From Actinomycetota bacterium (GTDB lineage: Bacteria; Actinomycetota; JAICYB01), in contig DATLNZ010000128.1 of assembly GCA_035536535.1 (NCBI GenBank), positions 1-34,630 of the forward strand: DNA of 34,630 nt. Direction: 5' to 3'. Positions 19,361 through 27,225 of the stretch are shown one piece after another. The notes under the pieces were generated by a model, which saw nothing but the letters and a program-made list of their open reading frames with translations, was not told the origin of the DNA and did no database searches. How positions within the stretch are numbered: position 1 is the stretch's first letter; every line of letters begins with the position of its first letter. The translations under genes and the position numbers were made by a program.

Positions 19361-19434
19361 TGGGCCCGCCAGGGATCGAACCTGGGACCAACCGATTATG
19401 AGTCGGCTGCTCTGACCGTCTGAGCTACGGGCCC
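19361..19434 (-). tRNA. tRNA with CAU anticodon, probably tRNA-Ile2 (elongator tRNA-Met less likely)
   Basis: A 74-nt cloverleaf on the minus strand: acceptor GGGCCCG/CGGGCCC, D-arm 'TAGCTCAGACGGTCAGAGCAG', anticodon stem-loop GCCGA-CTCATAA-TCGGT (anticodon CAT), variable region 'TGGTC' and T-arm 'CCAGGTTCGATCCCTGG'. The CGACTCATAATCG.TTGGTC context and the C4-G69 and C5-G68 acceptor pairs match tRNA-Ile2, whose C34 is changed to lysidine by TilS. The discriminator is A and CCA is not encoded. A TTTTT tract follows 12 bases downstream. Confidence 0.9.
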
Positions 19435-19443
19435 GGACGGTGG

Positions 19444-19449
19444 ATGCTA
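19444..19449 (-). promoter_or_regulatory. Putative -10 element (TAGCAT) for the tRNA gene
   Basis: TAGCAT on the minus strand ends 9 bases before the mature tRNA 5' end. No clear -35 is present. Confidence 0.3.
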
Positions 19450-19497
19450 CAGCGCGACGTCCGCATCCGGGCCCTGCCGGCGGCCGCCGGCCGTGGA

Positions 19498-19503
19498 TAC
19501 GAT
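19498..19503 (+). promoter_or_regulatory. Putative -10 element (TACGAT) for the ThDP-enzyme gene
   Basis: The same hexamer as before pdxS, 43 bases ahead of TTG 19547, which carries GGGAGGGG (19537-19544) as ribosome-binding site. Confidence 0.3.
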
Positions 19504-19546
19504 CGCGTGAAGCCGGACGCGGCGAGGTCACCGACCGGGAGGGGCT

Positions 19547-21160
19547 TTGGAGGGAAACGGCGGACAGCAGATCGCGGAAGTCCTGAAGCGGCACGGGGTG
19601 ACGGCGATCTACAGCCTGTCCGGAGCCCAGATCTGGCCCATCTACGACGGCTGCGTCGCCCGGGACATCCGCATCGTGGACGTCCGCCACGAAGCCACTG
19701 CCGGTTTCGCCGCCGAGGGGCACGCGAAGCTGACACGGTCCATCGGCGTGGCGGCCGGCACTGCGGGTCCGGGCGTGACAAACCTCGTCAGCGCGGTTGC
19801 CTCGGCCGCCGCCGCGGGGTCGTCCCTGGTGGCGCTCGGGGGCCGGGCCCCCCAGGGTCGGTGGGGGTCCGGGAGCCTTCAGGAGCTGGACCACGTCCCG
19901 ATCCTGGATTCCCTGTGCAAGGTGGCCAGGACGGTCTTCGATCCCGCGGAGGTTGCGGCCGGGACGCACGACGCCGTCGTGGCCGCGCTCACGCCGCACC
20001 GCGGCCCCGTGTTCGTGGACGTCCCGCTCGACACGATGTTCTCCACAGCCGAGGCCCGGGTCCCTGAGGCGGGCGAGCGTCCTCGCGGCTCGGATCCCGA
20101 TCCGGAGTCGGTGGGGGCGGCGGCCGCTGTGCTGGCGGAGGCGCGTCGTCCGGTGGTCGTCGCCGGGTCCGACGTGTGGTGGGAAGGCGCATGGGAGCCC
20201 CTGCGCCGGTTGGTCGAGCACCTTCGCCTGCCGGTGGTTTGCAACGGGCTCGCCCGCGGCTGCATCCCCGCCGGGCACGAGCTAGCAGTCTCCAGGGCCC
20301 GGTCCGTCGCCCTGAAGGAGGCGGACGCGGTGATGGTGGTCGGGACGCCCCTGGACTTCCGCCTGGGCTTCGGGCGGTTCGGAGACAGCCGCGTGATCCA
20401 CGTCCAGGACGACCCTTCGGTGCTGGGCACCCATGCCACCCCGGCCGCCTCGGTGGCGGGCGACCTGCCCGGGGCGCTGGATGCCATTGCGTCGGCCGTG
20501 ACCCCGCAGCCGCAGTGGAGTGACTGGGCGGCCCGGCTCCGGGAACACGAGCTGTCCCGGCGGGAAGCAGAGGGCGCCGATCTGCTCAACGACTCCAGTC
20601 CCATCCACCCGGCCCGCGTCTACGGCGCGCTGCGCGAGGTCCTGGACCCCGACGCGGTGGTCATTTGCGACGGGGGCGACTTCGTGTCCTACGCGGGAAA
20701 GTACGTGGACAGCTACACGCCCGGCTGCTGGCTTGACCCGGGTCCGTTCGGCTGCCTCGGGACCGGGCTCGGTTACGCGATGGCCGCACGTGTGGTGCAC
20801 CCCGGACGCCAGGTCGTCCTGCTGCTCGGGGACGGCGCGTTCGGCTTCAGTGGGATGGACTTCGACACCCTCGTCCGCCACGATCTGCCCGTCGTGGCCG
20901 TAGTCGGCAACAACGGCATCTGGGGACTTGAGAAGCACCCGATGCGCGGGCTGTACGGCTGGGACGTGGCCGCCGACCTGAGGCAGGAGACGCGCTATGA
21001 CGACGTCGTCACCGCGCTCGGGGGGGCCGGGGAGACAGTCTCGGAGCCGTCGGGGATCGCGGACGCCCTGAAAAGGGGGTTCGACTCGGGGGTCCCGTAC
21101 CTGGTGAACGTCCTGATCGACCCGTCCGTGGCCTACCCGCGGTCGTCCAACCTCGCCTGA
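19547..21160 (+). CDS. Thiamine diphosphate-dependent enzyme, acetolactate synthase/2-hydroxyacyl-CoA lyase-like
   Basis: A 537-residue member of the acetohydroxyacid synthase superfamily with the three-domain order PYR, central, PP. The catalytic Glu49 is in 'VDVRHEATAGFAAEGHAKLTRSIGVA'; the 'TAGPGVTNLVSAVASAAAAGSSLVALGGRAP' turn follows. The PP domain has the ThDP-Mg motif 'LLGDGAFGFSGMDFDTLVRHDLPVVAVVGNN' (GDG...NN) near 427-457. The central domain 'EADAVMVVGTPLDFRLGFG' resembles nucleotide/CoA- or FAD-binding folds. The 'GPFGCLGTGLGYAMAARVVHPGRQ' segment and lack of a neighbouring regulatory subunit (ilvN) suggest a relative of oxalyl-CoA decarboxylase or 2-hydroxyacyl-CoA lyase rather than the biosynthetic IlvB. 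It has its own promoter candidate and no operon partner. Confidence 0.85.
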   Translation: MEGNGGQQIAEVLKRHGVTAIYSLSGAQIWPIYDGCVARDIRIVDVRHEATAGFAAEGHAKLTRSIGVAAGTAGPGVTNLVSAVASAAAAGSSLVALGGRAPQGRWGSGSLQELDHVPILDSLCKVARTVFDPAEVAAGTHDAVVAALTPHRGPVFVDVPLDTMFSTAEARVPEAGERPRGSDPDPESVGAAAAVLAEARRPVVVAGSDVWWEGAWEPLRRLVEHLRLPVVCNGLARGCIPAGHELAVSRARSVALKEADAVMVVGTPLDFRLGFGRFGDSRVIHVQDDPSVLGTHATPAASVAGDLPGALDAIASAVTPQPQWSDWAARLREHELSRREAEGADLLNDSSPIHPARVYGALREVLDPDAVVICDGGDFVSYAGKYVDSYTPGCWLDPGPFGCLGTGLGYAMAARVVHPGRQVVLLLGDGAFGFSGMDFDTLVRHDLPVVAVVGNNGIWGLEKHPMRGLYGWDVAADLRQETRYDDVVTALGGAGETVSEPSGIADALKRGFDSGVPYLVNVLIDPSVAYPRSSNLA

Positions 21161-21171
21161 AGCGCGGGCCG

Positions 21172-21558
21172 TCACCAGCCCAGTTCGTCCAGCCTTTCGT
21201 CGGAGATCCCGAAGTGGTGGGCGATCTCGTGCACCACGGTCACGGCTACCTCCTCGCGCACCTCATCGGCATCTGCGCACGCCCGCAGGATCGGGCCCCT
21301 GTAGATCGTGATCTTGTCCGGCATCACGAACGTGTACCAGCCGGTCCTTTCGGTCAGGGGGACCCCCTGGTACAGGCCGAACAAGGTTGCACCGGGGCCC
21401 ACGTCGGCACGCTCGAGCTCGTCGCGTGTCGGCTCGCCCGAGATGACGACGTCCACGTTCTCCAGCCTGGCCCGGAGCGGCTCCGGCAGCCCGTCCACGG
21501 CCTCCGCCACGAGCGACTCGAACTCCGCGTCCGACATCCGGACGGCCACGCGCCTCAC
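21172..21558 (-). CDS. Minimal zincin-type metallopeptidase family protein
   Basis: A 128-residue protein ending in 'VTVVHEIAHHFGISDERLDELGW', the HExxH-x-x-G-I-S-D-E-R-L signature of the minimal zincin family (PF06262-like). The preceding 'LFGLYQGVPLTERTGWYTFVMPDKITIYRGPILRAC' is also typical. Whether these proteins are active proteases is not well established. GTG 21558 overlaps the stop of the upstream thioesterase gene (GTGA), indicating coupled translation; ATG 21537 is an alternative. Confidence 0.88.
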   Translation of the reverse strand: MRRVAVRMSDAEFESLVAEAVDGLPEPLRARLENVDVVISGEPTRDELERADVGPGATLFGLYQGVPLTERTGWYTFVMPDKITIYRGPILRACADADEVREEVAVTVVHEIAHHFGISDERLDELGW

Positions 21559-21944
21559 CCGCGCTGCTGAGCTGCGGCAAGAAACGCATCCCGGCGGACG
21601 ACCACCCGGACGTGCAGGCCCGTAGCGATCGTCCCGGCTCCGTCACTCGCCTCGACCAAAAACTCCAGGGTGCGGTCCTGAACCCGCTCCAAGCGGGCGG
21701 TGGCGGTGACCGTGCGGCCGACGGCGGTGGGGGCCAGGTGGTCCAGGGAGATCCGGGCCCCGACGGTCGTGGTCCCCGGTTCCAGGGAATCGGCCACCGC
21801 TGCCACCGCGGCGGCCTCGCAGAGGGCCACGACGGCAGGCGTCGCAAGGACGTCCACATCCCCGGAACCTGCCACGCGGGCGGTGTCGGCGTCGGTGACC
21901 ACGCGCTGGACCCGTCCCTCGGTTCCCGCTGACACCTCGACCAT
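21555..21944 (-). CDS. FlK-like (fluoroacetyl-CoA thioesterase family) hotdog thioesterase
   Basis: A 129-residue single hotdog domain: 'GSGDVDVLATPAVVALCEAAAVAAVADSLEPGTTTVGARISLDHLAPTAVGRTVTATARLERVQDRTLEFLVEASDGAGTIATGLHVRVVVRRDAF'. The 'VLATPAVVALCEAAA' helix, the 'TTVG..I...HLAPTAVG' turn and 'G.H.R.VV....F' end match the FlK-like group. The helix carries Thr and Glu in the usual positions. The cellular acyl-CoA substrate is unknown; the fluoroacetyl activity of the namesake need not apply. ATG 21944 follows GGGAGA. It is coupled with the downstream zincin gene. Confidence 0.85.
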   Translation of the reverse strand: MVEVSAGTEGRVQRVVTDADTARVAGSGDVDVLATPAVVALCEAAAVAAVADSLEPGTTTVGARISLDHLAPTAVGRTVTATARLERVQDRTLEFLVEASDGAGTIATGLHVRVVVRRDAFLAAAQQRG

Positions 21945-22003
21945 GGCTCTCCCGCGACTCGTTCCGGCGAGGTCAGTGTAGGCACTGTCGACGCTGTGTT
22001 ATG

Positions 22004-22009
22004 TAGGCT
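22004..22009 (+). promoter_or_regulatory. Putative -10 element (TAGGCT) for the aquaporin gene
   Basis: TAGGCT, the same hexamer seen before yebC, ruvC and pilB, lies 20-40 bases ahead of the candidate starts. No clear -35 is present. Confidence 0.3.
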
Positions 22010-22047
22010 GACCGGCGTCGTCACAGCAGGTGACCAAGGGGGTGCGC

Positions 22048-23118
22048 TTGTCCGACACGCCGAGAGCCGCTTTCGCAGAGTTGATCGGGACTTTCGTGTT
22101 CGTCACGATCGGCGCCGGAGCCGTGATCGTGTCCCACTCGACCCAGCAGGTCTCCCTGCTGGGGATCGCCGCCGCCCACGGGCTGGCTCTGGCCGTGATG
22201 GTCACCGTCTTCGGCGGGATCTCCGGAGGACACTTCAACCCCGCGGTGACCATAGGCGTCCTTGCGACGGGCAAGATCAAGGCCGAGCGGGCGGCAGCCT
22301 ACGTGGGCGCCCAGCTCGCGGGGGCCACACTGGCGGGCCTGCTCCTGAGGATGCTGTTCGTTCCGCAGGACTGGAGCGGAGTCAACCTGGGCACCCCGGG
22401 CATCCTTGTCAACAGCGTTGGCCGCGCGATCCTGTTCGAAGCCGTACTCACACTGTTCCTCGTGCTTGCCGTGTGGGGGACTGGGGTCGATCCCCGCGGC
22501 GCCAACGTCGGCGGCTTCGGGATCGGGCTGATGGTGTTTGCCTGCATCCTCGTCGGCGGCCCGATCACCGGCGCGGCCATGAACCCGGCACGTCACTTCG
22601 GGCCCGCGCTCGCGTCGGGGTTCTTTCCCGACTGGTGGGTTTACTGGCTGGGCCCGGTAGCCGGTGCGGCAATCGGCAGCCTCGTCTGGAGGACGTTCTT
22701 CTCGCCGGACGACCTCGAGCTCACACCGTCGGTGGCGGCGGGTGCGTCCATGCCCCCTTCGGAGCCGGCCGACGCGGACCGGTGGAGACAGTGGGACGAA
22801 GACTCGGCCCCCGCGTCCGAAGCCCGGGAGCCTGCCACGCAGGACATCGCGCCCGGTACCGGCTACGACGAAGCCCAGGGGGGCGGCTCGGGGCCCGGCT
22901 ACGGCGCAACCCAAGAGTCGAGCCCCGGCTACGGACAGCCGGCCGGACAGCAGAGCCCTCCCCCGGCGGCATACCCGCCGCCGGCCGGACAGCAAGGTTC
23001 CCCTCCCGCGGCATACCCGCCGCCGGCCGAAGACCCCAGCCGCTACGGCACCACAGGCACGGGCCAGACCCCACCACCACCCCCGCCGCCCGCCACGGGC
23101 GGCTCCCCCCCGGGCTGA
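22048..23118 (+). CDS. Aquaporin / MIP family channel with long disordered C-terminal tail
   Basis: About 356 residues. Residues 1-230 form a six-helix major intrinsic protein with both NPA half-helices: 'SGGHFNPAVTIG' (NPA at 64-66) and 'GPITGAAMNPARHFGPALASG' (NPA at 179-181), with the selectivity-filter Arg after the second. It mediates passive water and perhaps small-solute flow. The remaining roughly 120 residues are Pro/Gly/Gln/Ser-rich and should be cytoplasmic and disordered, with a tandem 14-residue repeat (PAGQQSPPPAAYPP then PAGQQGSPPAAYPP). TTG 22048 is preferred because AAGGGGG ends 5 bases upstream; GTG 22030 and 22042 are in frame. It is longer than ordinary bacterial aquaporins (about 230-280). 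Confidence 0.9.
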   Translation: MSDTPRAAFAELIGTFVFVTIGAGAVIVSHSTQQVSLLGIAAAHGLALAVMVTVFGGISGGHFNPAVTIGVLATGKIKAERAAAYVGAQLAGATLAGLLLRMLFVPQDWSGVNLGTPGILVNSVGRAILFEAVLTLFLVLAVWGTGVDPRGANVGGFGIGLMVFACILVGGPITGAAMNPARHFGPALASGFFPDWWVYWLGPVAGAAIGSLVWRTFFSPDDLELTPSVAAGASMPPSEPADADRWRQWDEDSAPASEAREPATQDIAPGTGYDEAQGGGSGPGYGATQESSPGYGQPAGQQSPPPAAYPPPAGQQGSPPAAYPPPAEDPSRYGTTGTGQTPPPPPPPATGGSPPG

Positions 23119-23152
23119 TCCTGCGGCCCGGGGACGCCGGCGCCCGGGCCGT

Positions 23153-23158
23153 TTAGTC
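23153..23158 (+). promoter_or_regulatory. Putative -10 element (TAGTCT) for alaS
   Basis: TAGTCT ends 10 bases before ATG 23169, predicting a leader of only a few bases. No Shine-Dalgarno is visible before alaS, consistent with leaderless translation. Confidence 0.35.
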
Positions 23159-23168
23159 TGGACATCCC

Positions 23169-25781
23169 ATGCGTGCCGAGGACATCCGGCGCAACTTTCT
23201 GTCGTTTTTCGCCGAGCGCCAGCATCAGGTGGTGCCGTCGGCGTCGCTGATCCCTGCCGACGCGACGGTGATGTTCGCCGTGGCCGGGATGGTGCAGTTC
23301 GCGCCCTACTTCCTCGGCTCCCCGGCCCCCCACCCACGCGCGGCCAGCATCCAGAAGTGCATGCGGGCGGGCGGGAAGCTCAACGACCTGGAAGAGGTCG
23401 GGCACACGCCGATCCACCACACGTTCTTTGAGATGGCCGGCAACTTCTCATTCGGCGACTACTTCAAGCCCGACGCGATTCGGTTCGCCTGGGACCTGCT
23501 GACGGGTCCGTTCGGCATCGATCCCGACCGCATCTGGGTGACGGTGCACGTGAGCGACGACGAGGCGGAGCAGATCTGGCGCGAACAGATCGGCCTGGCC
23601 GCGGCGAAGATCAACCGTCTGGACAAAGAGAACTTCTGGTCCATGGGTGGGGCGGGTCCCTGCGGGCCGAGCTCGGAGATCTTCGTGGACCGCGGTCCGG
23701 ACTACGGCCCGGCACGCGAGCAAGGTCCCCTGGACGACGAACGCCGGTACCCGGAGGTCTGGAACCTCGTGTTCATGCAGTACACCCAGGACGACGACGG
23801 AAACATCACCGGGGAACTGGCGCGCAAGGGCATCGACACCGGCATGGGATTCGAACGAATGGCATCGGTGCTCCAGGACGTGCCCACCAACTACGACACG
23901 GACGTGTTCGTGCCCATCATGCAGCGCGCCGAGCAGATTACCGGCGCCCGCCGCGACGGTCCAGAGGCCGAGCAGCGCCTGCTGAAGATCCTGTCCGACC
24001 ACGCCCGGTCGCTGACCTTCCTGGTCGCCGACGGCGTGATGCCCTCCAACGAGGGTCGCGGCTACGTTCTGCGCCGCATCCTGCGCCGGGCCGTTACGAA
24101 GGCCCGCCTCGCGGGAGTGACGGATCCGGTGCTGGCGGAGCTGTGCAAGGTGGTGGTCGACCTGTTCGGCAGCGCCTACCCGGAGGTGATGCGCGAGCGC
24201 CGATCGATCGTGGAGATCGCGTCCCTCGAGGAGCAGCGCTTTGCCCGGACGCTGGAGGCCGGACTTTCCCTGCTGCAGGCGGAGCTGCAGACGGCCGGCG
24301 GCGTCCTGCCGGGACAGGTCGCCTTCCGGCTGCACGACACCTACGGCTTTCCGCTCGAGATCACGCAGGACGTTGCCAAGGACCATGGCATCGAGGTCGA
24401 CCAGCCGGGATTCGAGGCCGCGATGCTCGAGCAGCGGGAGCGGTCCCGCGCCGACACCCACGCCGGCAAGGCGGGGGATGTCCGGACGCTGGACATCGAC
24501 CTGCCGCCGGCGGAGTTCGTGGGATTCGAGGGTTTGGAGGCCGACACGCGGGTCCTGGCCGTCCTGCAGGACCTGCGCGCGGTCTCAGCTGCCCCGGAGG
24601 GACAGGAGGCGGAGCTGGTGCTGGACGCCACCCCCTTCTACCCGGAGGGCGGCGGACAGGTCGGCGACCGGGGCTGGATCCAGGGCGGCGAAGGCAGCGC
24701 GGACGTCCTGGACTCGCGGCGGCACGCCGGGGTCATCGTCCTGCGCGTGCGGGTGACGTCCGGACGGCTGCAGCCGGGCGACGACGTCCGGGCGATCGTG
24801 GACCCGCGGCACCGCGCGGGGGCCGAGCAGGCGCACACCGCTACGCACATGCTCCACCACGTCCTGCGGGAGAGCCTTGGCGAGCACGTCCGGCAGATGG
24901 GGTCGCTTGTGGAGCCGGGACGGCTGCGCTTCGACTTCTCCCACTTCTCCGGACTGACCCCGGACCAGCTCGCTGAGATAGAGGAGTTGATCAACACCCG
25001 CGTCGAGGATGACGACGGAGTGCGTTGGTTTGAGACCGGCTACCGCGAAGCGGTCGAGGAGCTCGGCGCGATGCACTTCTTCGAGGAGAAGTACGGCGAC
25101 GTGGTGCGCGTCGTGGAGGTCGGCGACTACTCGCGGGAGCTGTGCGGCGGCACCCACGTCCGGCAGACCGGACGCATCGGCCTGGTCAAGGTCCTCGGCG
25201 AGGGCAGCATCGGATCGAACCTGCGGCGAGTTCAGGCCCTGACGGGCACCGATGGCCTGCGGTGGGTGAACGAGCGCCTGCGCCAGGCGGAGCGGGCCGC
25301 GGAGCTTGCTCGCGTCAGCCCCGAGCAACTGGCTTCGGGGGTCGAGCGGCTGCTTGCGACGCAGAAGGATCTACAGAAGGCGCTGGAGGCCCAGGAGCGC
25401 GACCGGGTCCAGGCCGCGGTCGAGCAGCTGATCCCCACGGCCAGGACCGCCGGCAGCGGACGGCTGGTGTCCGCCCGCCGCAGCGAGGACTCCGGCACGC
25501 TTCGCAAGGTGGCAGTCGCCGTCCGGGACAGGCTGGACAGGTGTGTGGTGATCCTCGGGTCCGCCGGCGAAGGAGGCGCGAACATCGTCGCCGCAGCGTC
25601 GCCGTCCCTGGTTTCGGAAGGTCTCGACGTCCGGGCGATCCTGCGTCCGGCGGCCGCGCACATCGGAGGAGGCGCCGGCGGCAAGGAGAACCTCGCCTCG
25701 GCAGGGGGCCGCAACACCGCGGGCCTGGACGAGGCACTGGCGGCGGCCGCGGCGGAGGCCGAGGGGGTCCTGTCCGCGTGA
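23169..25781 (+). CDS. alaS: Alanine--tRNA ligase
   Basis: An 870-residue class IIc synthetase that charges tRNA-Ala and edits mischarged Ser/Gly. The catalytic core starts 'MRAEDIRRNFLSFFAERQHQVVPSASLIP' and includes 'FFEMAGNFSFGDYFK', 'NFWSMGGAGPCGPSSEIFVD' and 'GIDTGMGFERMASVLQ'. The editing domain has H556-T-A-T-H560 and the zinc-site Cys659/His663 in 'LCGGTHVRQTGRIG'. The C-terminal DHHA1/C-Ala domain is complete, ending with 'AAAHIGGGAGGKENLASAGGRN'. Length is normal. ATG 23169 is the only good start. ruvX overlaps its stop by 4 bases (GTGA), beginning the coupled run alaS-ruvX-mltG-aroE. Confidence 0.99.
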   Translation: MRAEDIRRNFLSFFAERQHQVVPSASLIPADATVMFAVAGMVQFAPYFLGSPAPHPRAASIQKCMRAGGKLNDLEEVGHTPIHHTFFEMAGNFSFGDYFKPDAIRFAWDLLTGPFGIDPDRIWVTVHVSDDEAEQIWREQIGLAAAKINRLDKENFWSMGGAGPCGPSSEIFVDRGPDYGPAREQGPLDDERRYPEVWNLVFMQYTQDDDGNITGELARKGIDTGMGFERMASVLQDVPTNYDTDVFVPIMQRAEQITGARRDGPEAEQRLLKILSDHARSLTFLVADGVMPSNEGRGYVLRRILRRAVTKARLAGVTDPVLAELCKVVVDLFGSAYPEVMRERRSIVEIASLEEQRFARTLEAGLSLLQAELQTAGGVLPGQVAFRLHDTYGFPLEITQDVAKDHGIEVDQPGFEAAMLEQRERSRADTHAGKAGDVRTLDIDLPPAEFVGFEGLEADTRVLAVLQDLRAVSAAPEGQEAELVLDATPFYPEGGGQVGDRGWIQGGEGSADVLDSRRHAGVIVLRVRVTSGRLQPGDDVRAIVDPRHRAGAEQAHTATHMLHHVLRESLGEHVRQMGSLVEPGRLRFDFSHFSGLTPDQLAEIEELINTRVEDDDGVRWFETGYREAVEELGAMHFFEEKYGDVVRVVEVGDYSRELCGGTHVRQTGRIGLVKVLGEGSIGSNLRRVQALTGTDGLRWVNERLRQAERAAELARVSPEQLASGVERLLATQKDLQKALEAQERDRVQAAVEQLIPTARTAGSGRLVSARRSEDSGTLRKVAVAVRDRLDRCVVILGSAGEGGANIVAAASPSLVSEGLDVRAILRPAAAHIGGGAGGKENLASAGGRNTAGLDEALAAAAAEAEGVLSA

Positions 25782-26230
25782 CTGCTGCGGAGGCTGGGGT
25801 GGTGCTGGGCGTGGACTACGGCGCCAGCCGGATCGGCCTGGCCGTGTCCGACCCATCGGGGGCCATCGCGCTGCCGCTGGAAGTTCTGCGCCGTCGCAAG
25901 GGCCACAGCCTGGTCCGCGACGTGCTCGACGTGGCCGAGCAGAAGGGTGCTACGCGGATCGTGGTCGGCCTGCCGCTGGCCCTGGACGGCACGAAGGGCG
26001 GCTCTGCGACGTCCGCGGAGGCCTTCGCGCAGGCCCTTGGCCGCAGGACGTCCGTACCGGTGGTCCTGTGGGACGAGCGGCTGACCACGGTGGAGGCATC
26101 CCGACGGCTGCAGGACGCCGGCCAGTCGGCTCGCCAACAGCGCGGTCTGGTGGACAAGCACGCGGCGTGCCTGATGCTGGGCTCCTATCTCGAGTCGCTT
26201 CGCGCCGGGGGCGCGCGCACCGCCGGATGA
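25778..26230 (+). CDS. ruvX: Putative pre-16S rRNA nuclease RuvX/YqgF
   Basis: A 150-residue RNase H-fold protein: 'VVLGVDYGASRIGLAVSDPSGAIALPLEVL' with the first catalytic Asp, 'IVVGLPLALDGTKGGSA', the acidic 'LWDERLTTVEASRRL' and the C-terminal 'VDKHAACLMLGSYLES' with the last Asp. The family (YqgF) trims the 5' end of pre-16S rRNA. GTG 25778 overlaps the alaS stop (GTGA); GTG 25799 with GGAG upstream is an alternative. mltG overlaps its stop by 4 bases. Confidence 0.95.
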   Translation: MTAAEAGVVLGVDYGASRIGLAVSDPSGAIALPLEVLRRRKGHSLVRDVLDVAEQKGATRIVVGLPLALDGTKGGSATSAEAFAQALGRRTSVPVVLWDERLTTVEASRRLQDAGQSARQQRGLVDKHAACLMLGSYLESLRAGGARTAG

Positions 26231-27225
26231 TTCGCAAGACCCTGCTCATCGCGGTTGTTCTGTCCCTGGCCATCGGGGGTGCGGCGGCCTACGCGCTGGT
26301 TCGAACTCCGGAGCCGGGGGAGCGGGTCCAGGTCGAGGTCCAGGCGGGGCAATCGACGACCGCGGTCGCCGCCATGCTCGAGCGCCGGGAGATCGTCCCT
26401 TCGGCGCTCGCGTTCCGGCTGGTGGCCAAGGCGCGCCGCCTGGACGGGCGCATCGAGGCCGGCAGCTACGAGCTGCGCAGGAACATGGGGGTCCAGGCGG
26501 CACTGGACGCCCTGTCCCGAGGAGCGGTGACCAAGTCCGTCACGATCACGATCCCCGAGGGGTACACCGTCAAGCAGGTTGCCCGGAAGGTGGGTAGCCG
26601 CGGTCCGGTGTCGCAGCAGGACTTCATGCAGGTGGCGGAGTCCGGACGGGTCCGGCCGAAGATCCTGCCGGACCGCGTCCGCAGCCTCGAGGGCTTTATC
26701 TTCCCGGAGACCTACGTCATCGAGGAAAAGGACACGGCCGAGCAACTGCTGACTCGGATGGTGCAGGAGTTCGAATCGAAGACCTCTGCCCTGGACTGGT
26801 CGGAGGCCGAGTCCAAGGGCCTGACGCGTCACCAGGCCCTCGTCCTGGCATCACTGGTCGAGCGGGAGGCCAAGGTGGCGGAAGACCGCGCGAAGGTGGC
26901 TGCCGTCATCTACAACCGCCTCGCAAAGGGCATGGCGCTTCAGATCGACGCGACTCTTCTGTACGAGCTGCCGGCACACAAGGTCCCTACGCGCAAGGAC
27001 CGCAAGCGCGACTCGCCGTACAACACCTATACCCGCAAGGGCCTTCCTCCCACGCCCATAGCAAACCCGGGACTGGAGGCCATCCGGGCGGCGCTTCAGC
27101 CGGCGCCCATAGACGCGCTGTACTACGTCGTCATCGACAAGTCGGGGCGCCACGGCTTCACCAAGGACTACAACGAGTTTTTGCGACTGACCAAGCTCAC
27201 GCCGCGGGAGTCAAGGGGAGGGTGA
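26227..27225 (+). CDS. mltG: Endolytic peptidoglycan transglycosylase MltG
   Basis: A 332-residue membrane-anchored protein: one N-terminal transmembrane segment (residues 5-24), a LysM-like region ('VEVQAGQSTTAVAAMLERREIV'), then the YceG catalytic domain with 'LEGFIFPETYVI', the catalytic Glu212 in 'LASLVEREAK', 'VIYNRLAKGMALQIDATLLY' and 'SPYNTYTRKGLPPTPIANPGLEAIRAALQPAP'. It cleaves nascent glycan strands to release 1,6-anhydro ends and helps set strand length. ATG 26227 overlaps the ruvX stop (ATGA), and aroE overlaps its own stop (GTGA). Confidence 0.96.
   Translation: MIRKTLLIAVVLSLAIGGAAAYALVRTPEPGERVQVEVQAGQSTTAVAAMLERREIVPSALAFRLVAKARRLDGRIEAGSYELRRNMGVQAALDALSRGAVTKSVTITIPEGYTVKQVARKVGSRGPVSQQDFMQVAESGRVRPKILPDRVRSLEGFIFPETYVIEEKDTAEQLLTRMVQEFESKTSALDWSEAESKGLTRHQALVLASLVEREAKVAEDRAKVAAVIYNRLAKGMALQIDATLLYELPAHKVPTRKDRKRDSPYNTYTRKGLPPTPIANPGLEAIRAALQPAPIDALYYVVIDKSGRHGFTKDYNEFLRLTKLTPRESRGG

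Noticed and set aside
18677-20278. A 533-codon minus-strand frame across the THUMP gene, the tRNA and the ThDP enzyme
   Set aside because: It is antisense to two well-recognised proteins and passes through a tRNA; no domain is recognisable.
22939-23022. Tandem 42-bp repeat as a CRISPR-like array
   Set aside because: It has only two adjacent units, no spacers, and is coding sequence of the aquaporin tail.
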